Positions 12,263-23,692 of a DNA stretch of 60,000 nt are shown here, in pieces. The stretch spans positions 130,452-190,451 of the forward strand of contig MNCI01011447.1 in the NCBI GenBank assembly GCA_015680685.1, written 5' to 3'. Source of the DNA: Gnetum montanum (lineage: Eukaryota; Streptophyta; Gnetopsida; Gnetales; Gnetaceae). Position 1 is the stretch's first letter. Every line of letters starts with the position of its first letter. A model generated the notes under the pieces. The model ran no database searches. It saw nothing but the letters and a program-made list of their open reading frames with translations, and was not told the DNA's origin. The position numbers were made by a program, and so were the translations under genes.

Positions 12263-13243
12263 TGATGAGATGAGATATTGCATGCACTACGATATCGCGG
12301 CTATCACGATATCGCATCCCATGCGATATCGCATATGTCCCCTACGATATCGCATACATGATATCACGGTCCGCTGAAAAATCCATAAATAAGAGGTGGC
12401 ACTCCCTTCTTTTATCATCCGAGGCTTAAAGTATGGAAACTATTGTAGTTTGATCACTCTAGAGATAGAATATTTTCCATGTGCCCACAGTAGGAGTCCC
12501 AAAGTGAACGGATCTTTATTCAAGCAGCTTTGTACCTGAATGCAAGTTGTGTATAGCAATAAAGATGAGCTTTGTAGATAAACCTTACAGTGCATGGAAT
12601 AGGTTTTATTACATGTTATTTCCTACATTTTATTTATTACCTACATTAGCGTGGCAGGAGTACGACTTGATTACGAGCATTGACGAATGTGTACGGCTAA
12701 TCAAGGAATCGGCTGCTCATCATGATTAGTCTCTTTCACCCTCAACTCCTAGATGCGGGATGAGTACAACTTGATTTCGAGCATTTACGGATGTGTATGG
12801 CTAGTCAAGGAATTGGCTGTTCATCATGTTTAGGCTAGTTAAGTGCCTTAGTATGACCACTTTGAGCACATGCATTACATGTGGTGATCCCAGTAATGAT
12901 TAGTATTTGGTAGGCACAGTTGCATAGTTCAGGGTGTGTACAGTAAGTGGGAACGGATGTTGACACTAGTTAATTTAGACTTAGTCCGTAGTTAGAGTTA
13001 GTAGCTTTCTCAACCCTTCGCTCTTAGCACAGAAGACATAAAACCATAAAAGACCATAAAAATCATATACCTCAGACTTACTTAACCATACACCGTGACA
13101 ACAAAAAGTCTAGGAAGACAACGAATGATTAACCCCAAGTGTTCCATGGGGCGTTTAGGCATTTAGTCTATAGAGTTCAATTGGATCATGCATGCTACAG
13201 TTGTTTCGTATGGTTGAGTGTAGGGGTACCTTGCCACTCATCA
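12263..13243 (+). repeat. 5' LTR of element C (981 bp)
   Basis: It runs from TGATGAGATG to CACTCATCA. From left to right it has a GATATC-word array (12290-12366), a degraded TATA box (cataaataag, about 12384), a poly(A) signal aataaa (12558) and, in the 3' half, a tandem duplication of about 100 bp (around 12655-12725 and 12758-12832) built on the words gagtacgacttgatt, gagcat and aaggaatcggctgctcat. The 3' LTR shows the same parts with many transitions between the two, so the insertion is old. Confidence 0.9.
12290..12391 (+). promoter_or_regulatory. LTR promoter: five GATATC words plus TATA box (element C, 5')
   Basis: GATATC occurs at 12291, 12308, 12324, 12345 and 12360, mostly inside acgatatcgc-type words, spaced 15-21 bp. 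A TATA-like box (tccataaataag) follows about 20 bp downstream of the last word. The position upstream of TATA suggests a binding array for a dimeric transcription factor; that role is inference. Confidence 0.7.
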
Positions 13244-13263
13244 TTGGCGTCATTTCTGGGGAC
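13244..13263 (+). promoter_or_regulatory. primer binding site of element C
   Basis: The bases ttggcgtcatttctggggac directly after the LTR end match the tRNA-Asp-type primer site known from Athila/Tat elements (TGGCGCCGTTGCCGGGGA type) with several changes. The same place in F is better preserved. It primes minus-strand DNA synthesis. Confidence 0.75.
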
Positions 13264-13645
13264 TAAGTGTTTGTGCACCGAATAGAACATAAGGGATATC
13301 ACTTACATCATTGTGAGCCTTAACGAACCTTTAGGTTAATGAAGATAAAAATTTATATAACAGTGAATTAGCACACCAATAAAAATTCCTTCTTCTAATA
13401 AGAGAAACTCCCCACCTAAGGACCACACACGAGATAGTCAGCAAGATAAGAAACATAACCAAAATTAGCCAAGTCCTAAACAATATAAGATAACATATAC
13501 TCATCTTGATGAGTATATTCCTAATTTTACTTTTATTCTCCATCAGGACGAACAACTGCGGTGGAGAGATTTGCAAGGTAACATTGTATTACCCCTAGAT
13601 CAATCAATCTCTCACATGCTTTTCCATGCCTTGGTGTAGATAGGC

Positions 13646-16529
13646 ATGACCGAGCTATATGCTGAATACGTTGTGGAGGACTTTGACATGAGGGATTATT
13701 ATCTCACAGATGCCCAACTTATGAGAGACTTAAGGCAAGAGAGTCAACATGCACTGCTGAAGGACAAGGTCCTGCACATCCTTAGCGAAATAGGAGATAA
13801 GAAACCCCTTATAACCAGTTCTTTAGAAAAATATGTTCCCCCTCCTAACGATGATGAGGAGGTTGGGTATCAGAACCTACAATCAATGATACATATCCCT
13901 GGTTCTGATGCCCATGAACACCAACTGTTCATAGAGGGAACAACCACGTTTGCTAAGGACAGGTACTTAGATCGTCACCGCGATCGGGGCTGTAGCAGCT
14001 GAAGAGAAGGCAATAAACATCGTCATGGAGATGGTTCCCCTTCTTCTACCCCTTCTTCACATTACTTATCCTCTCCTTCCACATTTGGGTTCAGCCACCA
14101 TGAACATAAAGGTGAGGATAAAAGTAAGAAGGACAAAAGACCTCGACAGGAAAGTCGAGAGAGAGGACAAGGGCAAGGACGTATGGAGAGTAGGGAACAA
14201 TGCAGACATCACAAGCATCATGAAAGAGACGATCATGATGAGCCCCTACTCACAACCCGAAGTATGCTTGACATAATAGAGGCAGTTAGGATTCCCACAA
14301 GGCATTTTAAGGATAGCTGGATCAAGCGTTTAGACATGAATAACATCCCACAATTTGAAGGAGGATACAATGCTGATCCGAAAAATCATTTACGGGCATT
14401 CCACGATGCTTGTGCCTTGAGGAATATAGAAAATGAGTGGAAAAAACTTAAGTTGTTCCCAAGGACACTCACCAAAGAAGTAGAGAGCTGGTACTGGTCC
14501 TTAGAACTAGAAACCATCAGGAGGTGAAGTACGATGCTAGAACTGTTCAAAGAAAAGTATCAAATGTACTCCAGGGTGTCCAATTTGCGTAAGTAGATCC
14601 AAGGATGGAAGCAAGGTACACATGAGCCCTTGGATGCTACCATGACCTGCTATTACACATTGTTACATCATTGCCTGGGCCATGGGTATGCTCAACAGGA
14701 TCAACTTCGCCACATTTTGGATAGGCTAAGGCAGGTCTAGAAGAACCCTTGGAACTTACGACCAAGGGAGAGTCTCACAACTTAGAGCCCATGAAGTACA
14801 TAGCTTATTGGAACAAGTAGAAAAAGAAGAGGGTGAGCTATGCAAAAGGGAAAGTGAGGAAGAGTATAACCGTGATCCCTCCCTTTGAAAGAAGGGAGTG
14901 AAATTTTGAGATGAAGATGATGAGTCACCAATCGAAGAGTTGGTGAACCGAAAAACCTTGCCGATCCAAAAATTAATAACAAAAATAGTGGCTAAGGTAG
15001 ATGACATATGGAGTTCCTTAGACTCTAAAATTGAAACTATCTTAAAAATTCTAGAAGAGTATAAGGTTGAACAAAGTAGTAACAAAGGTAAGAAAAAGTG
15101 GATAAATTTAGGCCCTGCACATAACAAGGGTAAGGGAAAAATCACTAACTCGGATGTGGCTGAGGACTCTAACATAGACGATGACGGTGGATGTGAGATC
15201 TACCACTATGACCATCCTAAGGGATGTTGCCCCATCATCTCACATATACAAGAGTCTGGGGTGTATGTGCTTAATCCAAGACTCAACCAACAGCAAACAC
15301 CCCAAAGGTTACCTTATCCACAAGGTAACCCAAGGTAGTTCCACCAACCACTAACATATTATCCAAGTGGAACTCCACCATAGCCCATAGAATAGCATCA
15401 GCAGTGGCAATACCCATAGTCATGGGGGATGCCATCACCAAAACATCAGTACCCTTACCGGTAGCCTGACCCTTATGGATATTATGTGTAGCAACCAATT
15501 TCTCCAAGTGACTCTATGAGTCACAAAACCCCCAACCATTACTACCAAGTTCAAGAGTAATTCAGAATGACTCCTTATCCTTCGGGAGACACTCCATACC
15601 CACACCATTCTCCTAATCCATTCGCACCTCTTCCACCACAAGTAGTTCCCATAACACCTCCTACTCCAACAATGCAAGGGGAACTTCCTCCTCAACCGCA
15701 ACAACTTCAGGCTACGAGAGCTGTAAATATCCAAGCTGCTGCTGGTTTTGATAACTATAAAAAGAGAAGATCTTACTTCAAAACCAAAATCCTAGACAAA
15801 CTCTCGCAACAACAAGAGGTTGGGCCCATGTACACTCCTCCACCATCTAACACTTTGGAGCACCCTTTCATCCAAAATCAAAGCTTAACACATATGATTA
15901 TGTTAACGCATATCGTAACTAACTGGATCAAGGTGGGCCACCTTCCTAGGAAACTAACTGACCCTAGGATTCCCTTAATCTATTTATAGATCACCAGAAA
16001 TGAACCACATAGGGCTCTTCTTGACTTAGGTTCTGGAGTCAACTTAATGTCACAAGAGATGTATCACCCCTGGAACCTGCCCCAACTCAAGAAGAGCAAC
16101 ATCCAACTCGAGCTGGCAGACCAGTCCATCACCATTCACTTGGGATTGGTGGAGGAGATCATTACCACTATGTGTGGTTGGTCTTACATAGCTTATTTCC
16201 TAGTGATTGAAGTTAACAACAACGAAGGGGACTTCCCAATTATAATGGGAAGGACATGGCTAAGCACAGTAGACACATGCCTTAGGATCCACGATCTTTC
16301 CTTGGAAATCTCAAAGATAAACATTTGTGGAAAGATTGAGAAAAGGAAAGTTCCATGCATCACATACAGTGATTCATCGGGTGATGACATGAAGGAAATG
16401 CCTCCGTGTAACAGGTGTGCCCAAGAAAATTTGAACCAAAGATGCCTGTATGTAGCAACCAAACAAGAAGGAGTAGACACCCCATGGTTGACAGCTACTA
16501 GAAGGAGTAGAAAAATATGCATGGAATGA
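13646..16529 (+). pseudogene. gag-protease polyprotein of element C, broken
   Basis: Gag builds the virus-like particle and the protease cuts the polyprotein. The first part lies in one frame (13646-14730) with stops at 14000, 14525 and 14597. It contains a charged Arg/Lys-rich stretch and then the retrotransposon gag domain: IPQFEGGYNADPKNHLRAFH, KLKLFPRTLTKEVESWYWSL, MLELFKEKYQMYSRVSNLRK, EPLDATMTCYYTLLHHCLGH. A frameshift near 14730 moves the reading to the next frame, which holds a proline/glutamine-rich linker (15250-15760). The aspartic protease follows at about 16008-16300: ALLDLGSGVNLMSQEMY, ELADQSITIHLGLVEEI, DFPIIMGRTWLSTV. DLGSG in place of the usual D-T/S-G is the Athila/Tat form. 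No RT follows. Confidence 0.85.
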
Positions 16530-18612
16530 ACTAAGGAAACCCATGCCAACAATGAAGGCATAGATACATTGGAATATGAGCGTCTCCAAATTCTATCCCT
16601 TAATCTAAGATCATCATTTGGGAGAAGTTGGACACTTTTATGAAACTTAAATAGGAGCTCATTATTTCGGATCTCTCCCTTTCCACTCAGTCATGGGGGA
16701 TATGGCCACCTATGGTAATCATATGGGGCCCTTAGTTCTTCTTTCGATTTTTTTTACAACATTTTTGTTTTACACATTTTTGTTTTACAAATTTCTTTAA
16801 CTTTTCTAGTTTTTTTGTACACCATCATTATGATTTTTCCATTTTTGTGTGTGTGTGTGTGCCATCCACCTTGTAAGTTTGTCCCATAATAAGCATTCTT
16901 CATGATGGTATGAATTGTTTTCATATTGATTGCTAATGTTTGGTTTTTACCTTTAAGTCACCATGTTGATACTAAGGTATGTTTCTTTTGATATGGCAGG
17001 CAATGAGACCACTTCATCCATCCATCCACCAATTTCTACGGTTTCTCTCAGCTTGGAAATGTACAGTCCCCTTCTAATAAGAACTTTAACAAATTAGTGA
17101 CTGGGGATTTCTCAAACTAAGGAAGGACTCACAGATTGAAAAGGGTGTGACGTCAAGGGAACTTGATGCGTTTGTGTTTGTCATTCTCTTGGGTGCTTGA
17201 ATGTTTCTTCTTGAGTTTTCTTACTGGTCTAATGTTACCCAATTATTAGAAGTTGAGACAATAAAAACAAGAATTATTTGCATGGTGTGGTTCTCACACA
17301 TAAAAACAAAAAACACAAAAAAAAAGAAAAAAAACAACAACAAAGTGAGAATTCAAAGCACACCCCTTAGATGAATAAACTTGGGCTACAAGCACTGGTT
17401 ATAGAACCCAAAGTGTTCTCTCTAACTAAGGTCCTTCTCGCTTTCCATTCTCTCCTTTTTTTTGTCAAAATGGTGTTGACTCTTGAAGAGTGCATTCTTG
17501 TTGTCCAAGTGGATGGTTTAACCGAATGCATTGATGCGAAGTCACTAGATGTGGTTGGTTTGAGGCCGAAGTTGGAATGAAATTTTTCAAGTCACATTAA
17601 TCATCAAACACATAAGGGGCTGTACACCACCATGTTCTTGGTATTCCATTCTATTCTCTTCTCTCCATCCTTATCTCCATTGTTCACCTCATTGTCGGTT
17701 GTATCGTTAGTGTATATATCTTGGTTGATGCATTGTTTTCTTCTTGTTCAACACTTGTGGTTAAGACTTTAACTCTTGTTCCAAATGACATTCCCAAAGC
17801 CTATAGACTCTTTCAATGTGGGTTTGTCAGGGCATTAAGGGCATGAGCCTACTTTGGGGAGGACCTAGTGACATTCCTATTTGGAGCATTAGTTAAATTC
17901 TTTCCCTTAACATTTTGCAATTAATTTTATTTTGTTCATTTCCATATTGACATCCCTTTCATCAATGCCATAGTTATCCCTTTTTATCTATATTTCTTAA
18001 TCCTTTTCTTTCTCCATTCTAACGCTATCGAAGGTTCACGATTAGTCATGGGGGTACAAGGCCTAATTTTTTCAATTTTCTCCTAGCCCCAAAATTTTTG
18101 ATTTTCTTCCTAACCCCTACACCTTCGGTAGTCATCAGTAACATATTCTTGGATCCATATTAGACATACCACAACCTAGCCAATGGACTTACACCAAAGC
18201 AAGGTATTAATTACATGATGATTCATATACCCTTGCTAATATATGATTGTGTTGTGTGTGTATATAGCGATCATAAAATAACAGATTGGATCTAGAGCAA
18301 ACACTTAGAATGGAGTAGTGTTGAAGCAGCTATGCAAGGAGCAAGATCGATGGCGCATGTATGGATGGACATCGAAGGCATAATCTTGGCATTGGTAGTA
18401 GCAACACTTCTTTCTCTCTCTCTTTCTCAGCTACCAGCTAAGGCTTGATATCATTGTAATAAGGTGTTCAACCTTGTTGTCATGAACACCAGTTTTGTCA
18501 AGTCTTATAATAATGATCCGTTCACATGTCATCCCATTAGTTCCATTCCCCTCAATAATTCCATACCTACCTGATATTATTGTAAGGAACTTAAGGACGA
18601 GTTTTCATTCAG
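16530..18612 (+). other. non-coding 3' internal region of element C
   Basis: The region has no coding motif; it includes a T-rich stretch, a TG run near 16847 and a CT run near 18412. It resembles 39100-40200 of element F: gggtgtgacgtcaagggaac (17146) against gggtgtgacatcaaagggac (39473), and cctactttggggaggacc (17849 and 40156). The polypurine-like phrase tcatggggg occurs here twice (16691 and 18047) besides the real tract at 18613. The block with a second promoter and long ORF found in F is missing here. Confidence 0.65.
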
Positions 18613-18623
18613 TCATGGGGGTA
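18613..18623 (+). promoter_or_regulatory. polypurine tract of element C
   Basis: tcatgggggta lies directly before the 3' LTR start. F has the same site with tcgtgggggta at 44002-44012, and the preceding gaggacgagttttcattcag is shared by both. Confidence 0.75.
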
Positions 18624-19558
18624 TGATAAGACGCGATATCGCATTGTCCCCTGTGATATCGCATATGTGATATCGCGGTCCACTACCAAATCTATAAATA
18701 AGAGGTGGCACTTCCCTCATTTATCATTCTAGGCTTAAAGTAGGAAAAATCTGGAAGTTTGATCACTCTAGAGATAGAATATTTTCCATGTGCCCGTAGT
18801 AGGAGTCCCCAAGTGAATGGATCTTTATTCAAGCAGCTTTGTACCTAAATGCAAGTTGTATATGGCAATAAATACAAGCTTTGTGGATAAACCTTGCAGT
18901 GCATGGAATAGGTTTTATTACATGTTATTTCCTACCTGTTATTTATTACTTGCATTAGCATGGCATGAGTACTACTTGATTACGAGCATTGATGAATGTG
19001 TACAGCTAATTAAGGAATCGGCTGCTCATCGTGATTAGTCTCTCTCACCCACAACTCCTAGAATGTGGGATGAGTACGACTTGATTACGAGCATCTACGG
19101 ATGTGTACGGCTAGTCAAGGAATTGGCTGCTCATCACGTTTAGGCTAGTTAAGTGCCTTAGTACGACCACTTTGAGCACGTGCGTTACGTGTGGTGATCC
19201 CATTAACGATTAGCATTTGGTAGCCACAGTTGCATAGTTCAGGGTGTGTATGGTAAGTGGGAATAGATGTTGATGCTAGTTAATTTATACTTAGTCCTTA
19301 GTTAGAGTTAGTTAGCTTTCTCAACAATTTGCTCTTAGCATAGAATACATAAAACCATAAGAGACCATAAAAATCATATACCTCGGACTTACTTAACCAT
19401 ACACCATGACAACAATAAGTAAGTCTGGGAAGAGAATGAATGATTAACCCTAAGTTTTCAATGGGGCGTTTAGGCATTTAGTCTGTGGAGTTCAACCAGA
19501 TTGCACGTGCTACGCTCATTTCATATGGTTGAGTGTAGGGGTACCTCACCACTCATCA
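18624..19558 (+). repeat. 3' LTR of element C (935 bp)
   Basis: It begins TGATAAGACG and ends CACTCATCA, followed by the GTGGT target duplication. Upstream of a good TATA box (tctataaataag, 18691) are three GATATC words against five in the 5' LTR, so the array length differs between the two LTRs of one element. A poly(A) signal aataaa lies near 18866. Confidence 0.9.
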
Positions 19559-19563
19559 GTGGT

Positions 19564-20416
19564 ATTCCAAATATCAAGAGTCACAAAAATGATATTTTTG
19601 TTATTATTGATAGGTTTTCAAAAATGGCATAGTTCCATCCATGCACAAATTTGAGTGATAAATCTCATATAGAAACTTAGTTATGAAACTACATGATAAT
19701 CCTTTGAATCTTTTTGGTGATAAAAATTCCAATTATACTAGACATTTTAAATATTTTGGAAACATTTTTGGAGAAAAGTTAAATTTTTCTAGTACATATC
19801 ATGCACAATTAGATAGAAAAATAGAGGATGTAAATAAATACTTTCTTAATATTTTAAATTATTTCTATGATGGACAACCATATCAATGGAAAAATTTTCT
19901 ATTCCATGTTGAATTTTTTTTAAATTAATGCTTTTCATATTGTCATTGATATGAGTCCATTTGAGATGAATTATTGCTTTTGTTCTAATATGATCAAAAA
20001 TTTCAAGAGATATGAGGGATAGGATCAAATAAGCGTTCATTTTGGGCAAGAGATGAGTGATCTTCATGCATAACTAAAATAAAATATTGAGAAGAATGGT
20101 AAAGAGAGACTCCTTAATAAGAATGAGGACAAGTGGAAGTATATCTTTGCTATTGATGGTTTAGTTTGGATTCACTTCATGAAGAACTGATTAAGAGGTG
20201 TTAACTTATCCAAGTTGAAAGCCAAGAAGATGGATCCTTTTGGAATCAAGGATAAAATTAATAATAGTTCTTTAATAACTAACTTACCTAATGATGTTGG
20301 TATGCCTTTTGTATTTAATATTATAAATATCATATGTTACAATGGACTGGTTGATAAGAAAATCATGCAAGGTAGCATCAATGGGTTGAAGGAGGCTATT
20401 GACTAGTTCAAGCCTT
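19564..20416 (+). pseudogene. integrase of element D, broken
   Basis: The reading resumes right after element C with IKSHKNDIFVIIDRFSKMA, PLNLFGDKNSNYTRHF (with the second catalytic Asp in GDKN), LNFSSTYHAQLDRKIEDVNK (the catalytic Glu is kept in IEDVNK), YQWKNFLFHVEFFLN and MSPFEMNYCF. It goes on to KWKYIFAIDGLVWIHF, LSKLKAKKMDPFGIKDKINN and LPNDVGMPFVFNIIN, the GDLVWVHLRK...KxGPFKIxxKIND...LP..Y..S.TFNV pattern of chromovirus integrases. Several stops and frameshifts break it, and the chromodomain is cut off by solo LTR E. Confidence 0.85.
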
Positions 20417-21389
20417 TAATGAGACACCACGTTATCGCATCCCACGCGATATCGCATCCACCACGTTATCGCATCCCACGCGATATCGCATCCACCATGT
20501 TATCGCATCCCACGTGATATCGCATCCCACGTGATATCGCATGGGCTGTGATATTGCATACCCGATATCGTGGCCACCGCAATATCACATCCCACATGAT
20601 ATCACATACGCGATATCAGGTTGTCCACTGTGATATCACGTACACGATATTGTGGTGAACCACCAAGTCTATAAATAAGAGGCGGCTCTCCCTTGTTTTC
20701 TCATTTAGATCTAAACCCTTAGCAAAACTCTGGAATTTTTACCTCTCCAGAGATAGAACATTTTCCATGTGCCCGCAGTAGGAACTCTAAAGTGAATGGA
20801 TCTTTATTCGAGCAAATATTGTACTTGAACACATGTTTGTGTATGGCAATAAAGACAAACTTCTTGGATAAACCTTGCAATGCATGGAATAGGCTAAATA
20901 GGATTTTATTTATTGTTATTTATTATTTATCATTTAATGACTTTATTAGTTATTAAATCTCTCTCAACCCTTCTCTCCTAGTTAAGTACCTCAATACCAC
21001 CACTTCGAGCATGTGCGTTACGCTTGGTAATCCCACCAATGACTAGTGTTTGGTAACCAAAGTTGCATTTGTTCAGGGTGTAAACAGTAAGTGGGAATGA
21101 ATGATGATGCTAGGTTAGTTTAGACTTAGTTAGTTAGTTAAAGTTAGTAATTAGTCTCTTCACCCTTCACATTATTAGCATAGGAGATAAAAACCGAAAA
21201 GGCATAAAAGTCATATACCTCAAACTTATCCATACAACTGTGAAAAGTACAAGTATGGGAAGACAACGAATAATTAACCTTAAGTGTTCCATGAGGCATG
21301 TAGGCACTTAGTCTGTGGAGTTCGACTAGATCGTGCATGTTACGCTCGTATTCGTATGGTTGAGTGTAGGGGTACCTCACCAAAGATCA
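20417..21389 (+). mobile_element. solo LTR E of the element C family
   Basis: It starts taatgagacacc (TG changed to TA) and runs through a GATATC-word array, TATA box (tctataaataag, 20668), poly(A) signal aataaa (20849) and the family 3' end gtgtaggggtacctcac, after which the last bases are degraded. No internal region or partner LTR is next to it, so it is probably the product of recombination between two LTRs. It sits between integrase and chromodomain of element D. I found no clean target duplication, partly because the 3' end is worn. Confidence 0.8.
20429..20677 (+). promoter_or_regulatory. longest GATATC-word array plus TATA box (solo LTR E)
   Basis: About 14 words of the type cgatatcgc / tgatatcac / cgttatcgc occur in about 220 bp. 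The left part is a tandem repeat of about 34 bp in which cgttatcgc and cgatatcgc alternate, separated by atccacca or atcccacg. The words become more decayed (tgatatcac, cgatattgt) towards the TATA box. The decay is of the CpG to TpG/CpA type. Confidence 0.7.
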
Positions 21390-21665
21390 ATAATGAATTA
21401 ATGAAGTAGCATAATAATTAAATTGTCCTACAAACTTAAAAATCCATCTTATGTTTCATATAAGTTTATTAAAGAAGTTCAATAAAAATAACATACAAGT
21501 TTCAAATATTAGACTATAGCCATCAAAGATCAAAGAGTAAAGAAACTTTGAAATAAAAACTTTATGGTAGTGTGGATTTAATGGTCAAAATCTAACAAGG
21601 AAACATGGGAAAATAGGAAGTTCATCCTCAACTCTTATCCTCCTCTTTTTTGACATAATGATAAT
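21390..21665 (+). pseudogene. chromodomain of element D, broken
   Basis: After the solo LTR the translation gives IAIKDQRVKKL, then NKNFMVVWI-stop-WSKSNKETWENRKF and SYPPLF. This is the pattern of integrase chromodomains (R-x-VKKLRNK...VKVLW...EEATWE.E..M...YP.LF). The domain targets chromovirus integration to marked chromatin. It shows that D is a chromovirus and that E landed between integrase and chromodomain. Confidence 0.7.
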
Positions 21666-22115
21666 TAGTAAATTTCATTAGTAAGTTGGATAAATATTAG
21701 GAACTAATATAAATATATTTTTGCATACAATAATAATGTTAAAGTCAAGGATGAGGAACAAATAGAAAACATGAATATTAAAGAGCTAGAAATTAAATAG
21801 GAGCTTGAAGATGAACTAGATTTTTAATGGCAGCATATTATAGCATCTTTTTTATAATTATGGATTAGAGTTGTAATATACATTAAATAATGCAACTAAA
21901 ATTCAAATTAAGAGATGTCTCATTAAGAGGAGTTATGATCATTCATGGTATCATTTAGAGTTTTAACTTGTTACCTTTATACATATGAATTAGAGGTCAT
22001 GATAACATGGAGTTGTGGAGCTAACAAAGGTAAGTGATGAAAGTCACATGAAGTAAGATAAGAATGGATTGATCACCCATTTATTCATATGACCTAACCA
22101 TTGTACCAGTTGTAA
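21666..22115. other. AT-rich stretch between D and B
   Basis: No coding motif or LTR end recognised. It may be the 3' untranslated part or LTR remnant of element D. Confidence 0.35.
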
Positions 22116-23692
22116 TTCCTAAAAACTTTGATGCTAGAAAACCAAAAATTCCATGTAGAATAGTTCAACATCAAATCCTAAGAAGCTCCAAGAAGAGAAT
22201 TTGAAGTGCCTTGGATGGTATTTTTGATCACCTAGGGACTTAAATATTGTAAAATTGGTGTAAAAAATTTAACATAAAATGCAAATTTAAACAAGAGAAA
22301 GAGGGAAATAAAATTACATAAAGAAAATTAACTACAAATTTTATTAAAAATAATAAAGAGTTTAAGAAAGTACAAGTTTTTTGCTTAAAATGCATAAAGG
22401 TTTATGTAAGAGATGCTTGGATTTATAGTAAAATTGGTAGAGTTCATCTTGTAGTTAGCTCCATGATCAATATATCCTAAGTTCTTACTCCAATAGCTCC
22501 TTGCTCTTTCTCTAGTGTTGAATCTACTTGGTAAGTGTTGAAAAATGGTAGCTAGGTTGTTGGAATTATTAATGCTTTACAATGCTCTGAGAGTCTCTAC
22601 ACATAGCCAAATGTAAATTTTCCAAGAAGTCTTTTCAATGTTTTTAAATTTGATTCAAATAGGTCATTTTTATCTAATTTGGTATAAATTTTTTGCAATG
22701 ATTGCTAATAGATTGTTGTAATTTGCAGATGTGATAGGTCATCATTTTGAGTGTATTTATCCATTTATGGTAAGTTTGATGGACGAAGGCTACGAAATAT
22801 ACTTCAAGTGCTATAAAAAGTAAGTTGGCTTTGAAAAATAAAATGGCTTCACTAAAACTATGCTAACCTTGGAAAGTTACATTGACTCCATGAAAACTAT
22901 GTTGGCCTTGTTGTAAAAATGAAAGCCGAATAATTCCTATGCTTGTTGTAGGAAGTTCCAATGTATTTTTTACTTTGATAAACATAAAATCAATGAAAAC
23001 CCCAAATTTGAAAATTTGAAAGGAACTTTCAACCTTTCCAAGCCCAAATACATAGGTGACATAACTTTTTCCACTTGGGAACTGAGTTAATAACAACTTA
23101 TGAGGCATTTTTTAGCCTCTAAAAACTTAAAGTATTCAAGGTTACAACCTATAAACTACAAACCTTACATTTCATAATAAAATATAGCATCAAGTCTAAT
23201 AGTGAATGTTATAAGTTGCAAAATAAATTTTATTAGTGTTCTTTCATTGGCCTCTCTTTGTTGATGTTCTAAGGATTAAACCAAGAGACATCGACAAAGA
23301 ATAAAAAACACCACCACAGCTTTATCACCCATGTTTCCTCTTTATGTTTGATTCTATAGCTATCATACCATGCCAAAGAGTGCTTGTGATGATAAGATGG
23401 AGTTATGGTGAGATAATATGAGAGAAATACTATATTTAGTTGCAAGGTAATGATAACAAAGATTGACAATAAATTCGAAATGTTGACATCATGGTCATGG
23501 TATGGCAATGACATGCTTGTTGAATAGTTTTGTCTAAGTGATTTGTTCTTTGATGTGTTGGTCACTTAGTAATGTTTTTGAGGAACCACCACACCACTCT
23601 AAGGATTATTTGGTTATTAGGCTTCTTGATTTGATTGTTTAGAGCCATTGAAATATGTCCTAAACTTCATCAACCTTTGACTTTCTTGGCAA
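22116..23692 (-). repeat. 3' LTR of element B (approximate ends)
   Basis: This is the inverted match to 9113-10797 of element A. The inner end follows the polypurine tract aaaaaaaaggggggaag (minus strand, about 23716-23698); the outer end is where the match to A and to the 5' LTR remnant (33329-33389) stops. The open stretches here (22863-23108, 23269-23565) show no protein family. Confidence 0.5.

Larger units (their letters stand above)
12263..19558 (+). mobile_element. element C: Athila/Tat-like LTR element with gag-protease only
   Basis: Two LTRs in direct orientation (12263-13243 and 18624-19558) start with TGATRAGA and end with CACTCATCA. The element is flanked by the perfect 5-bp target duplication GTGGT (12258-12262 and 19559-19563). 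The primer site after the 5' LTR resembles the tRNA-Asp site of Athila/Tat elements. Internally only gag and an aspartic protease are found (13646-16529); about 2 kb without coding sequence follows, and there is no RT or integrase. It is therefore a non-autonomous element of the type called TR-GAG, which would need polymerase from a relative. It splits the pol of element D between RNase H and integrase. Confidence 0.9.
10798..21665 (+). mobile_element. element D: decayed chromovirus-like Ty3/gypsy, interrupted by C and E
   Basis: RT-RNase H (10798-12190), integrase (19564-20416) and chromodomain (about 21500-21660) follow one order on the plus strand once the insertions 12263-19558 (C) and 20417-~21389 (E) are removed. 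No gag or protease is left; the left side abuts the 3' LTR of element A. It is the oldest layer here, since other elements sit in it and every frame is full of stops. An LTR was not identified; 21665-22115 might hold part of its 3' end. Confidence 0.7.

Noticed and set aside
12290-12370. GATATC array considered as a CRISPR-like array
   Set aside because: Repeats are about 9 bp with 6-12 bp spacers of simple C-rich text, inside LTRs of a plant element; no cas genes.
14756-15734. Several minus-strand open stretches of up to 139 codons over the gag of C
   Set aside because: Antisense shadows of the gag-protease frame; Ser/Leu-rich with no motif.
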